From: Eubacteriales bacterium
GTDB taxonomy: Bacteria > Bacillota > Clostridia > Lachnospirales > Lachnospiraceae
Reading direction: 5' to 3'
NCBI GenBank assembly: GCA_030524225.1
Contig: JAUNGV010000002.1
Coordinates: 44,671 to 93,011, forward strand
DNA: 48,341 nt
Positions 32,994 to 41,419 of the stretch are shown piece by piece (the stretch's first letter is position 1; each line of letters begins with the position of its first letter). The notes below the pieces were generated by a model. It saw only the letters and a list, made by a program, of their open reading frames with translations. It had not been told where the DNA came from and did no database searches. Both the position numbers and the translations under genes were made by a program.

Positions 32994-34283
32994 ATGAAAA
33001 AAATTCCGTTTGTGACAAAGGAACAGGTAGAGAGCATTGCGGCGCAGTATCCGACGCCGTTTTATCTCTACGACGAGGCGGGAATCCGCCGGAATGCGGA
33101 GGCGGTGCGGGAGGCCTTTGCGTGGAATAAGGGCTTCCGCGAGTTTTTTGCGGTGAAGGCGACGCCGAATCCGTATCTGATGGATATTCTGAAGGAGTAT
33201 GACTGCGGGTTTGACTGCTCCTCCGAGACGGAACTTCTGCTCTCGGACGCGGTGGGGGCGGACGGCGCTCATATCATGTTCTCCTCCAACGATACGCCGG
33301 CACAGGAGTACGCGCTGGCGGCGGAGCTGGGCGCGACGATCAATCTGGACGACATCACCCACATTCCGTTTCTGGAGGAGATTCTGGGAGGAAAGCTTCC
33401 GGAGACGATGAGCTGCCGTTTTAATCCGGGAGGGATCTTCCAGATGAGCAACGGCATTATGGACAATCCGGGGGATTCCAAGTACGGGTTTACGAGGGAG
33501 CAGCTGTTCGAGGGCTTCCGTATTCTGAAGGAAAAAGGCGTGAAGCGCTTCGGAATTCATGCTTTCCTCGCGAGCAATACGGTTACGAACGAGTATTATC
33601 CGACGCTGGCGGGACAGCTCTTTGCGCTGGCGGTGGAGCTGCAGAAGGAGACGGGAGCGCAGATCGCGTTCATCAATCTCTCGGGCGGCGTAGGCATTCC
33701 GTACACGCCGGACGCAGAGCCGAACGACATCCGCGTGATCGGAGAGGGCGTGCGCCGGAAGTTTGAAGAGATTCTCGTTCCCGCGGGGATGGGCGACGTG
33801 GCGATCTACACGGAGATGGGCCGTTTCATGATGGGACCGTACGGGGCGCTGGTGACGAAGGCGATCCACGAGAAGCACATCTACAAGGAGTATATCGGCG
33901 TCGACGCCTGCGCGGCGAACCTGATGCGCCCGGCGATGTACGGCGCGTACCATCATATCACGGTGCTCGGCAAGGAGAATGCTCCCTGCGATCACAAGTA
34001 CGATGTGACGGGCTCCCTGTGTGAAAACAACGACAAATTCGCGGTGGACCGGATGCTGCCTGAGATTGAGAAGGGCGATTACCTCTTCATTCACGATGCG
34101 GGGGCCCACGGATTTGCGATGGGCTACAACTATAACGGCCGCCTGCACAGCGCGGAGCTCCTGATGAAGGAGGACGGATCGGTACAGCAGATCCGCCGTG
34201 CGGAGACCCCGAGGGATTACTTCGCGACGTTTGACGAGACGCCGTACTATGACAGAATCGATTTTGAGAAAGTGAACTGCTGA
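32994..34283 (+). CDS. lysA: Diaminopimelate decarboxylase
   Basis: A PLP enzyme of 429 residues with a fold III barrel that makes L-lysine from meso-diaminopimelate. The N-terminus TPFYLYDEAGIRRNAEAV and the PLP Lys55 in FFAVKATPNPYL are standard. Later motifs include FGIHAFLAS, LSGGVGIPY, EMGRFMMGPYG, GSLCENNDKFA with the active-site Cys, and HDAGAHGFAMGYNYNG. Carboxynorspermidine decarboxylase is a homologue, but its conserved signatures differ and the fit to clostridial LysA is better. AAGGAGGAGAG precedes the ATG. The region downstream is unusually structured. Confidence 0.9.
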   Translation: MKKIPFVTKEQVESIAAQYPTPFYLYDEAGIRRNAEAVREAFAWNKGFREFFAVKATPNPYLMDILKEYDCGFDCSSETELLLSDAVGADGAHIMFSSNDTPAQEYALAAELGATINLDDITHIPFLEEILGGKLPETMSCRFNPGGIFQMSNGIMDNPGDSKYGFTREQLFEGFRILKEKGVKRFGIHAFLASNTVTNEYYPTLAGQLFALAVELQKETGAQIAFINLSGGVGIPYTPDAEPNDIRVIGEGVRRKFEEILVPAGMGDVAIYTEMGRFMMGPYGALVTKAIHEKHIYKEYIGVDACAANLMRPAMYGAYHHITVLGKENAPCDHKYDVTGSLCENNDKFAVDRMLPEIEKGDYLFIHDAGAHGFAMGYNYNGRLHSAELLMKEDGSVQQIRRAETPRDYFATFDETPYYDRIDFEKVNC

Positions 34284-34286
34284 TAA

Positions 34287-34408
34287 GAGGCGCACGGGAG
34301 TACCCCCTCTGCGGAGACAGGAAACCCGCGCCGGAAAAAGGGATGGCGATGCACCGGATCGGGAAACCCGAGTGTACAGATGGTGCCAGCCCGGCCTGTG
34401 GAAAGCAG
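34287..34408 (+). other. Rod-like structured region downstream of lysA
   Basis: On + a small hairpin (GAGG/CCTC with GGG/CCC, 34287-34309) is followed by a long imperfect hairpin: CTGC (34309-34312) with GCAG (34405-34408), GCCGG (34330-34334) with CCGGC (34391-34395), GCACC (34351-34355) with GGTGC (34382-34386), and CGGG/CCCG (34360-34370) at the tip. It has no coding frame. It could be the lysA 3' UTR or a separate RNA; the family is not recognised. Confidence 0.45.
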
Positions 34409-34414
34409 GCAGAT

Positions 34415-34521
34415 AAAAATCCCTCTCTTCCTTTTCGGAAGAGAGGGATAAGAGGGGGAGTATGAAAAAGTTTAGTGTTGCAGAACCATAACGGGAAGTT
34501 GGCTTTCTTCCTCTGTTTGAT
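34415..34521 (-). ncRNA. Candidate small RNA between lysA and rex
   Basis: A promoter-terminator pair on the - strand encloses about 107 nt with no gene. The terminator stem (34449-34437 with 34431-34419, 13 bp, loop of 5) is followed on - by a run of T; on + no T-tract follows, so the orientation is clear. Inside, CAGAA near the 5' end can pair with TTCTG, and GGAAG with CTTCC. I do not recognise an Rfam family. Reading it on + shows a 9-codon frame MKKFSVAEP at 34462 with a GGGGGAG site, which may be chance. Confidence 0.5.
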
Positions 34522-34527
34522 TCTGTA

Positions 34528-34556
34528 CCTATATCATACCGGAGAAATGTGTGCAA
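34528..34556 (-). promoter_or_regulatory. Promoter of the candidate small RNA
   Basis: On - TTGCAC (34556-34551) and TATAGG (34533-34528) are spaced by 17 nt, and a TG one base upstream of the -10 makes it an extended -10 promoter. Confidence 0.55.
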
Positions 34557-34644
34557 AGTGTTGAGAAAATGTGTGGAGTCTGTGAAGATTCCAAAAACAT
34601 TTTCTGCGGCGGATCTGTGTGCGGAGCGCCCTCGGGCGGGGAGT

Positions 34645-34673
34645 TTGACATCTTTTTAACAACTGGATATAAT
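34645..34673 (+). promoter_or_regulatory. Consensus sigma-A promoter for rex
   Basis: TTGACA (34645-34650) and TATAAT (34668-34673) match the consensus in every position with a 17-nt spacer. The rex leader is about 88 nt and can fold: ATGCGCT (34688) with AGCGCAT (34735). Confidence 0.93.
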
Positions 34674-34767
34674 AATTTTGTTTGGAAAATGCGCTCCGGT
34701 CAACGGGGCGCTGTTTGGCTATCAGAAGACGGAAAGCGCATGCGCGGCGTGCGGCAAAGGTGTTGGT

Positions 34768-35412
34768 TTGATTGAGGAAAAATCCATTTCACAGGCGGTG
34801 ATCGGACGGCTGCCGCGTTATTTCAGGTATCTCGGCGACCTGAGAGCGGACGGAATCGAGAGGGTTTCTTCGCAGGAACTGAGCAGGCTGATGCATGTGA
34901 CGGCCTCCCAGATCCGTCAGGATTTCAACAATTTCGGTGGTTTCGGCCAGCAGGGATACGGTTACAACGTCGAGTATCTGCATGAGGAGATCGGCAAGAT
35001 TCTCGGGCTGGACAGAGAGCACGATATGATTCTGGTCGGCGCGGGCAATCTGGGACAGGCGCTCGTCAATTATATGAATTTCAAAAACCGGGGTTTTTAT
35101 TTCAAGGGTGCGTTCGACATCAACCCGGCGCTGTTCGGACAGAAGATCGGATCGGTGGAGATCTATCCTCTCGCGGATATGCCGGCTTTTGTCAGGGAGC
35201 ACAGGATTGACATCGCCGTTCTGACGATTCCCAAGACGGAGGCGCTTACGGTCTCGGAGATGCTCATCGATGCGGGGATCAGGGCGATCTGGAATTTTGC
35301 CCATGTGGATCTTCCGGCCCCGAAGGATGTGCAGATTGAGAACGTGCACCTCTCGGACAGCCTGATGAAGCTGTCCTACAATATCCACCGGTATGAAAAG
35401 GAAAAAGAATAG
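34768..35412 (+). CDS. rex: Redox-sensing transcriptional repressor Rex
   Basis: A 214-residue dimeric repressor that senses the NADH/NAD+ ratio and controls fermentation genes. The N-terminal winged helix has AVIGRLPRYFRYLGDL and the recognition-helix region VTASQIRQDFNNFGGFGQQGYGY, nearly invariant in Rex. The Rossmann domain carries VGAGNLGQALVNY, and IPKTEALTVSEMLIDAGIRAIWNFAHVDL follows, here split as IPKTEALTVSEML and GIRAIWNFAHVDL. The frame is open upstream across the promoter, so the true start must be later; TTG at 34768, 7 nt after AAAGG, gives the standard N-terminus EEKSISQAVIG. A weak Shine-Dalgarno and TTG suggest modest translation despite the consensus promoter. Confidence 0.94.
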   Translation: MIEEKSISQAVIGRLPRYFRYLGDLRADGIERVSSQELSRLMHVTASQIRQDFNNFGGFGQQGYGYNVEYLHEEIGKILGLDREHDMILVGAGNLGQALVNYMNFKNRGFYFKGAFDINPALFGQKIGSVEIYPLADMPAFVREHRIDIAVLTIPKTEALTVSEMLIDAGIRAIWNFAHVDLPAPKDVQIENVHLSDSLMKLSYNIHRYEKEKE

Positions 35413-35428
35413 GGAAGCGTGGAGACGG

Positions 35429-37255
35429 ATGGAAAGAGCATACTTACTCACGGGTCAGGAGATGGCGGAGGCGGACCGGTTCACCTCAGAGGAGATCGGG
35501 ATTCCTTCGCTTGTTTTAATGGAGAGGGCGGCTCTGGCTGTGGCGGAGGCGATCCGGGAGCGCTTTCCGGAGCCGGTTCCCGTCGCGGTTCTCGCAGGGC
35601 GCGGCAACAACGGGGCGGACGGTCTGGCGGTGGCGAGACTCCTCTCTGAGGCGGGATATCCGGTTCGCGTCTTCCTTCTTCCGGGCGAGATCAGAGAGGG
35701 GAGCGCGCTGGAACGGCAGCGGCGGATTCTGGAACGGCTGGGCGTGGGGACGGAGATATTTGCGGAGGAAACGCAGGAACAGGATGTCGGGACCGGGGCG
35801 GAGCGCGCGGCGGGAAAAACCGCGGAACGGCGTAAGGAGCGGCAAATAGGAGCAGATTCGATGTTCCGGACAGGCAGAGAAGCGGCGGTGATCGTGGACG
35901 CGCTCTTCGGTACGGGGCTGGGACGGCCCCTTACCGGAGCGGCGCTGGCGGCTGTCCGCGCGATCAATCAGGCACGCAGGGGGAGCGGGGAATCCGCTTT
36001 TCTGTGCAAGAGAGGGGACAGCGCCGCCGTCTCCGGCGGAACGCCCGTGGTCTTTGCGGTGGATCTGCCCTCCGGGATCTCGGCGGACGACGGAAGCGTG
36101 CAGGGCGAAGCGGTGCAGGCGGACGTGACCGTGACCTTCGGATTCTATAAGAGAGGGCAGATGCTCTACCCGGGCGCGTCCTGCTGCGGGGAACTGCGGC
36201 TGGCCGACATAGGAATCGGGTCGCATTCCCTGCAGGGGGAGCCTCCCCTGTTTACCCTGCTTCCGGAGACAGGAAAGCGGACGGAGACCTTCCTGCCCCC
36301 GCGAGATCCGGACGGAAACAAGGGAACCTTCGGCAAGGTGCTGCTGATTGCGGGCAGCCGGAATATGGCGGGAGCGGCGATTCTGGCCGGCCGCGCCTGC
36401 ATGCTGGCGGGAGCCGGTATGGTGCGGATCATGACGCCGGAGTGCAACCGGATCATTGTGCAGACGGCGCTGCCGGAAGCGCTTCTGACAACGTATGAGA
36501 CGGTCTCCATGGAGCCATTTTCTGTGGAGTCCGCTTCTATGGAGTCGGCTTCCATGGAAACTGTTCCGCGCGGGTCGGACGTACTGCAGAGGAGCGCTTC
36601 GCATGGGGCGGCGCTGCCAGCGCGCACGCGGGAAGAACTGGAAGCGGCGATGCGCTGGGCGGACGCGGTTGCGGTCGGGCCGGGGTTGGGACGCTCACCG
36701 GAGGCGGCCGCCCTGCTGCGGGAGGTGCTGATGAATCTGCAGAGGGAGTCGGTGTATCGTCTGGTTCTCGATGCGGACGCTCTGCGTCTTCTGGCGATGG
36801 ACCCAGAACTTGGAAGGCTCCTGCGGGAGAGAGACGAGTCGGTGCTGTGTGTGATGACGCCGCACATGGGCGAGGCGGCGGCGCTGGCGGGCAGGGAGAT
36901 CGTGGACTGCCGGAGGGACCGGTTTGCGCTGGCCCGGGAGCTGGCGGAGAAATACCGCGCCTGCATGGTCTGCAAGGATGCCAGAACCGTGGTCTGCTCA
37001 TGGGAGCGCGGGCAGCAGTATCTGAATACGAGCGGCAACAGCGGGATGGCGACGGCGGGCAGCGGGGATGTGCTGACCGGAATGACGGCGGCTCTGTCCT
37101 GCCGCTGCGAGGGCGCGTTTGAGACGGCGGTGGCCGCCGTGTATCTCCACGGTATCAGCGGCGATCTGGCGGCGGAGAGACTGGGCGAGGAAGGTGTGAC
37201 GGCGCAGGCGATTGCACAGGAGATTCCGGCGGCGATACGGCGGCTGGGCGGCTGA
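35429..37255 (+). CDS. nnr: Bifunctional NAD(P)H-hydrate epimerase / ADP-dependent dehydratase
   Basis: A repair enzyme of 608 residues that recovers damaged NADHX and NADPHX. The N-terminal YjeF_N epimerase domain shows AGRGNNGADGLAVARLL and VDLPSGISADDG; the C-terminal ribokinase-like domain shows GNKGTFGKVLLIAGSRNMAGAA, AVGPGLG, ADALRLLA, TPHMGEAA and GSGDVLTGM. Insertions are present in both domains: about 40 Glu/Arg-rich residues near 111-150, and about 40 residues near 360-400 beginning with four pentapeptide repeats S[MV]E[PST]x. The ATG at 35429 was preferred to one at 35393, which overlaps rex. The dehydratase uses ADP in bacteria. Its place beside rex fits NAD(H) homeostasis. Confidence 0.92.
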   Translation: MERAYLLTGQEMAEADRFTSEEIGIPSLVLMERAALAVAEAIRERFPEPVPVAVLAGRGNNGADGLAVARLLSEAGYPVRVFLLPGEIREGSALERQRRILERLGVGTEIFAEETQEQDVGTGAERAAGKTAERRKERQIGADSMFRTGREAAVIVDALFGTGLGRPLTGAALAAVRAINQARRGSGESAFLCKRGDSAAVSGGTPVVFAVDLPSGISADDGSVQGEAVQADVTVTFGFYKRGQMLYPGASCCGELRLADIGIGSHSLQGEPPLFTLLPETGKRTETFLPPRDPDGNKGTFGKVLLIAGSRNMAGAAILAGRACMLAGAGMVRIMTPECNRIIVQTALPEALLTTYETVSMEPFSVESASMESASMETVPRGSDVLQRSASHGAALPARTREELEAAMRWADAVAVGPGLGRSPEAAALLREVLMNLQRESVYRLVLDADALRLLAMDPELGRLLRERDESVLCVMTPHMGEAAALAGREIVDCRRDRFALARELAEKYRACMVCKDARTVVCSWERGQQYLNTSGNSGMATAGSGDVLTGMTAALSCRCEGAFETAVAAVYLHGISGDLAAERLGEEGVTAQAIAQEIPAAIRRLGG

Positions 37256-37345
37256 GAACTGCAGAGGTGCAGCCCGCCGGACGGCAGAGCCTGCAGGAGG
37301 CAGAATTTGCGGCCGCGCAGGGCAAAGGAAAAGGACAGGCAGAAA

Positions 37346-38524
37346 ATGACGAGCAAAACGCAGCGGATCAGAGCCGAGGTGGATCTCGGCGCGATCCTTT
37401 ACAATATGGAGCAGATGCATGCGTATCTGCAGCCGCAGACACAGATGATCGCGACGGTCAAGGCGGACGGATACGGACACGGAGCCGTTCCGGTGGCCAG
37501 AGCGCTGGAATCTCTGCCTTTCCTGTGGGGGTATGCGACGGCGACTTACGAAGAGGCGGCCGATCTGCGCAGTGCGGGCATCCGGAAACCGATCCTGATT
37601 CTGGGCTATGTGTTTCCCTACTGCTACAGAGAACTGGCGAGACTGGAGATCCGTCCTGCCGTCTTCCGGGAGGATATGCTGAGCGAACTTTCCCGGGCGG
37701 CGGAGCAGGAGGGGAAGCGGATCCGGGTTCATATTGCGGTGGACACGGGAATGTCCCGGATCGGGATCCGTCCCGATGAGAGCGGTCTGGATTTTGTGAA
37801 AAAGGCGGCGGAGACGGACGGAATAGAGACGGAGGGGATTTTTACGCATTTCGCCCGGGCTGACGAGGCGGATAAGAGTGCGGCCCGCGATCAGTTCTCC
37901 CGCTTCTGCGGTTTTGTGCAGAGGGCGGAGAGGGAGACGGGACGGCGCATCGCGCTGCACCATGCGGCTAACAGCGCCGCTATTGTGGAACTGCCGGAAT
38001 GTCAACTGGATCTGGTACGGGCGGGAATTACGATGTACGGACTGTGGCCCTCGGAGGAGGTGAGCCGGGAGATTCTGCCGCTTCGTCCGGCGCTCTCACT
38101 CTACTCTCATATCGTCTATGTGAAGGAGGTGCCCGCAGGCGTCCCGGTGAGCTACGGGGGGACTTTTGTGACACAGGGAACGACCCGGATCGCGACGATT
38201 CCGGTGGGATACGGGGACGGTTACCCGCGCAGTCTCTCAAATAAGGGATGGGTGCTTGTGCATGGAAAGCGGGCGCCGGTTCTCGGACGGATCTGCATGG
38301 ATCAGTTCATGGTGGACGTGACCGGGATTCCGCAGGCGCGGGAGGGAGACGAGGTGACGCTGCTCGGAACGGACGGGCAGGAGACTCTTTCGATGGAGGA
38401 GCTGGGAGAGCTTTCGGGGCGGTTCCACTATGAGTTTGCCTGTGATCTGAGCGCGAGAGTGCCCCGGGTCTACCGCGAAGCGCGGCATACGCCGGAGCAT
38501 GGGCCGGAGGCGGCGTCCGATTGA
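37346..38524 (+). CDS. alr: Alanine racemase
   Basis: A PLP-dependent racemase of 392 residues that supplies D-alanine for peptidoglycan. The PLP-binding Lys39 is in ATVKADGYGHGA; the second catalytic base Tyr is in PVSYGGTFVTQ, and GRICMDQFMVDVT closes the active site of the dimer partner. VGYGDGYPRSLSN is another family signature. ATG at 37346 follows AAGGAAAAGGA about 10 nt upstream; a TTG at 37307 is a weaker alternative. The stop codon lies inside the -35 box of the yebC promoter. Confidence 0.96.
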   Translation: MTSKTQRIRAEVDLGAILYNMEQMHAYLQPQTQMIATVKADGYGHGAVPVARALESLPFLWGYATATYEEAADLRSAGIRKPILILGYVFPYCYRELARLEIRPAVFREDMLSELSRAAEQEGKRIRVHIAVDTGMSRIGIRPDESGLDFVKKAAETDGIETEGIFTHFARADEADKSAARDQFSRFCGFVQRAERETGRRIALHHAANSAAIVELPECQLDLVRAGITMYGLWPSEEVSREILPLRPALSLYSHIVYVKEVPAGVPVSYGGTFVTQGTTRIATIPVGYGDGYPRSLSNKGWVLVHGKRAPVLGRICMDQFMVDVTGIPQAREGDEVTLLGTDGQETLSMEELGELSGRFHYEFACDLSARVPRVYREARHTPEHGPEAASD

Positions 38525-38549
38525 CGGAAGCAGCGCGCAATGGTATAGT
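38521..38549 (+). promoter_or_regulatory. Sigma-A promoter for yebC
   Basis: TTGACG (38521-38526) overlaps the alr stop codon; TATAGT (38544-38549) follows after a 17-nt spacer. The leader is about 120 nt. Confidence 0.82.
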
Positions 38550-38564
38550 TTATGGAGTTAATCA

Positions 38565-38674
38565 GCAGTTCTGCGGAGGAGCGACACAGAACTGCGCGGA
38601 TCACAGCCGGGACGCCGTCTGCGCGGGGATTCCGGTGTGGTCGGAGCACAGAGCGCTCCGGCATGGAGGTAAAA
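38565..38674 (+). promoter_or_regulatory. Diverged structured leader element, copy D
   Basis: P2-like hairpin GCAGTTCTG (38565-38573) with CAGAACTGC (38587-38595) has a 13-nt loop containing GGAGCG (38578-38583). P3-like helix: 38599-38610 with 38632-38642, 11 pairs and one bulge. CGCTCC (38654-38659) complements the loop and lies just before the yebC Shine-Dalgarno GGAGG (38665-38669). Stem sequences are unrelated to copies A-C, and the P1 hairpin is absent. A competing local hairpin CGGAGC/GCTCCG (38642-38660) is also possible. Confidence 0.55.
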
Positions 38675-39415
38675 ATGTCAGGACATTCTAAATTCGCAAA
38701 CATTAAACACAAAAAAGAGAAGAACGACGCGGCAAAGGGAAAGATCTTTACGATCATCGGCAGAGAAATCGCCGTCGCGGTTAAGGAGGGCGGCCCGGAT
38801 CCCGCTAATAATTTCAAGCTTTCTCAGGTGATCCAGAAGGCGAAGGCCAACAATATGCCGAATGATACGATTGAGCGCGGCATTAAGAAAGCGGCCGGCG
38901 ACGTCGGCAATGTGACATATCAGTACAATACCTATGAGGGATACGGCCCGGCGGGCATCGCCATTATTGTGGAGACGCTGACGGACAACACGAACCGCAC
39001 CTCGGCCAATGTGCGTAGCGCATTTACGAAGGGACAGGGCAATATCGGCACGCCCGGCTGCGTGTCCTTTATGTTTGACAAGAAGGGGCAGATCATCATC
39101 GACAAGGAAGAGTGTGAGACGGAAGCCGACGATCTGATGATGACGGCACTTGATGCGGGAGCAGACGACTTTAAGGAAGAGGAGGACAGCTATGAGATCC
39201 TGACTTCTCCGGAAGCGTTTGAGGAGGTGTCCCGCGCGTTGGAGAAGGCGGGCATTGTTCCGGCATCGGCGGAAGTGACGATGATTCCGCAGAATTATGT
39301 ATCCGTTACGGATGAGACGGGCGTGAAGTGCATTCGCCGGATTCTCGATCTGCTCGAGGAGGACGACGATGTGCAGGCCGTTTACCATAACTGGGACGAG
39401 CCTGACGAGGAATAA
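38675..39415 (+). CDS. yebC: YebC/PmpR-family protein
   Basis: A 246-residue cytosolic protein of the YebC/TACO1 family, described as transcriptional regulators and, more recently, as translation factors relieving ribosome stalling. The N-terminus SGHSKFANIKHKKEKNDAAKGKIFT is the family hallmark (here SGHSKFANIKHKKEK then NDAAKGKIFT). The middle shows AKANNMPNDTIERGIKKA and the region YEGYGPAGIA; the C-terminal part ends with DDVQAVYHNWDEP. ATG at 38675 follows ATGGAGGT. It is transcribed from its own promoter through a long structured leader. Confidence 0.95.
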   Translation: MSGHSKFANIKHKKEKNDAAKGKIFTIIGREIAVAVKEGGPDPANNFKLSQVIQKAKANNMPNDTIERGIKKAAGDVGNVTYQYNTYEGYGPAGIAIIVETLTDNTNRTSANVRSAFTKGQGNIGTPGCVSFMFDKKGQIIIDKEECETEADDLMMTALDAGADDFKEEEDSYEILTSPEAFEEVSRALEKAGIVPASAEVTMIPQNYVSVTDETGVKCIRRILDLLEEDDDVQAVYHNWDEPDEE

Positions 39416-39442
39416 AGGCGGAAAGAGAGGGGAGAAAAAGCG

Positions 39443-41257
39443 GTGCTGCCAATCAGGAAAACTGCGATTACCGCGCTTATTTCATTACTGTACGGTCTGT
39501 TCCTTGTCAATTATGCCGTTCGTTTTTTGGCAGGGCTTTCGGTTTATCCCGAGGGAAGCGGCACCTTTTTGATCCTTTTACTGACTTATCTGACGTTTGC
39601 GGCCGGGTATCTCGCGGTGATACTGGGAACGGCGCTTTCGGAGCGGATTGCGCGGCGTGCGGCGCGCAGACAGGAGGGGGAACAAGAATCGCTGCGCGGC
39701 TATGCGGGAGCGGTTTCTCTTGTGTTCGCCCTCTTCGTGCTGCTGCGGGCGGCGCTCTTTCTCACGGGGGCCTCGGCGCAGATTCCCTCCTCTCCGCTCT
39801 ATGAACAGGCCATTCTGTATGCGGAGTCGGGGACGATGGCGGCGGGTAATCCGCTGCCGACGCTCTATGTCAATCTCTGCGCGCTGTTTGTAACGCTGTG
39901 CGGGGAGGCGACGGAAGGGCTATTCCTGCTGCAGGGGCTGATGGATCTTCTGTCGGCCTTTTTCCTGTTCTGGGCGCTTCGCGCCTCGTCAGGGAGGACG
40001 GCGGCGCTCTTTTATCTGCTGCTGCAGAGCCTGTTCTGGCCTTCGGTGCGTTCGGTGTATACGGTGGATGCCTCGCATCTGCTGCTCCTTTCCTTTTCTT
40101 TCGGGATGGTGAGCCTGAGCTTTCTGCTCCGCTCGCTGGCGGAAGAGGAAGAAGAGGAGACAGGAGACGCGCGCCGGAAACGTCAGATTGGGTGGCTGAT
40201 TTTGACGGCAGCCGCCGTCGGATTCTGTGCTCTTCTGGATGCGGCGGGACTCTGTCTGTTCTGCCTGCTGGCGGTTCCCTGCGTTCTGGTGCGCAGGGAC
40301 GGGCGATCCTGCGTCTGGGCGACGCCGGCGGCAATGGGAGGCGCGGCGGTGATTTTCCTGCTGCTGATTTCCCTTTATTACGGGCAGCTGCCGTGGCAAG
40401 CAGTTCTCTCGTGGGCGGCAGTCTATCCGGTCTGGTTTTCCCCCGGATTTGTGATGGAGGTGACGCCGGATGCGGGACTGTATGCGCTGTGCGCGCTGGG
40501 AGGGCTCGCGTTTTTTGCGGGGCACAGAAGACGGGCGGACAGCGTTTCCCGCTGGATGTTTACGGCGCTTTGCTTCGGATGGCTCTTACCGCTTCTGGGA
40601 TGGAGCGCGGCGGACCGGACCGTTCTGGTACAGGCGGCTCTGTGTGCGCTCTTCGGCGTAGCGGTGCAGGATATGCAGTATCTGGGCATTCAGGCGTATC
40701 GTGAAAAGCTTCCGCCCGAGGAGGCGTGGTCCGCGGACGGGAGTGAGGAAGAGAGGTCTGTTCGGACCATCGGAGTCAGAGAGACTTCTTTCGGTCTGGC
40801 CGGGGCAGGCGGCATGATGGCGCGAGCGGCGGAGAGCGGCGAAGAGGCCTACGAGTCGCCGGTTCCCTATTATAATGAAGAAACCGGCCATTACGAGATT
40901 CCGGGAATGGAGAATACGGGAGCAGGGAATGCGGCGGCCGAGAACCGGAATGCGGGAGCGGGGACTGCGGCGGCAGAGGATCCGGATGCGGGAGCGGGCG
41001 CGCGAAGTGTGCGGGAGACGGCGCAGGCGTTCCCGGACGGGGAACTCCTTCCGGAGTACGGACAGGAAGAGGAGCTGCAGGCAGAGCCTGTGCAGTATCT
41101 CCATAATCCGCTGCCGCAGCCGCAGCGCAGGGAGCATGTGCCGCTCTCCTATGATCTTCCGGAGGAGGAAACCGAAGGGGAGTACGGCGATCTGCCGGGG
41201 GATTTTGCGGACGGCTATGATTATGAGATTTCCGAGGAAGATGATTTTGATTTCTGA
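39443..41257 (+). CDS. Polytopic membrane protein with acidic cytoplasmic tail
   Basis: A 604-residue protein with about ten hydrophobic helices in residues 10-415 and a hydrophilic, acidic tail from about 416 to the end. The layout of the membrane part, with the extracytoplasmic segment SSPLYEQAILYAESG after the third helix, is reminiscent of GT39/PMT-like glycosyltransferase families, but I see no decisive catalytic motif. The tail holds Ala/Gly/Asn repeats (NAAAENRNAGAG, TAAAEDPDAGAG) and ends in EISEEDDFDF. The start is a GTG with AGGGGAG upstream. It lies between yebC and ftsK. The function is unknown. Confidence 0.7.
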   Translation: MLPIRKTAITALISLLYGLFLVNYAVRFLAGLSVYPEGSGTFLILLLTYLTFAAGYLAVILGTALSERIARRAARRQEGEQESLRGYAGAVSLVFALFVLLRAALFLTGASAQIPSSPLYEQAILYAESGTMAAGNPLPTLYVNLCALFVTLCGEATEGLFLLQGLMDLLSAFFLFWALRASSGRTAALFYLLLQSLFWPSVRSVYTVDASHLLLLSFSFGMVSLSFLLRSLAEEEEEETGDARRKRQIGWLILTAAAVGFCALLDAAGLCLFCLLAVPCVLVRRDGRSCVWATPAAMGGAAVIFLLLISLYYGQLPWQAVLSWAAVYPVWFSPGFVMEVTPDAGLYALCALGGLAFFAGHRRRADSVSRWMFTALCFGWLLPLLGWSAADRTVLVQAALCALFGVAVQDMQYLGIQAYREKLPPEEAWSADGSEEERSVRTIGVRETSFGLAGAGGMMARAAESGEEAYESPVPYYNEETGHYEIPGMENTGAGNAAAENRNAGAGTAAAEDPDAGAGARSVRETAQAFPDGELLPEYGQEEELQAEPVQYLHNPLPQPQRREHVPLSYDLPEEETEGEYGDLPGDFADGYDYEISEEDDFDF

Positions 41258-41419
41258 GCAGCGCTGCGGAGACGACGGTGAAATCCGAAACAGAGAGTGA
41301 ATTCCTGAGATACGCGTAGCCGGATTTGCGGGCGGAAACGGAAGCGTCCGGAGATATGCGGAGCCGGATGACAGTGGAGATCAGAAGCGATAGAAGAGAA
41401 AGTGGAGTGAAGGCGGTTC

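Noticed and set aside
34287-34408. Lysine riboswitch downstream of lysA
   Set aside because: Only the first motif is similar; the junction sequences of the L box are absent and it is on the wrong side of lysA to control it.
34462-34491. A 9-codon frame MKKFSVAEP with a strong GGGGGAG site, as a leader peptide
   Set aside because: No attenuator-like pairing around it and no codon bias pointing to an amino acid; the better-supported transcript there is on the other strand.
34611-34697. A possible relic of the structured leader upstream of rex (GGATCTGTG...GGAGCG, then GCGCTCCGG about 66 nt later)
   Set aside because: The P2 right arm is missing, a consensus promoter occupies the place of P3, and no Shine-Dalgarno follows CGCTCC. 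The equal spacing may be chance.
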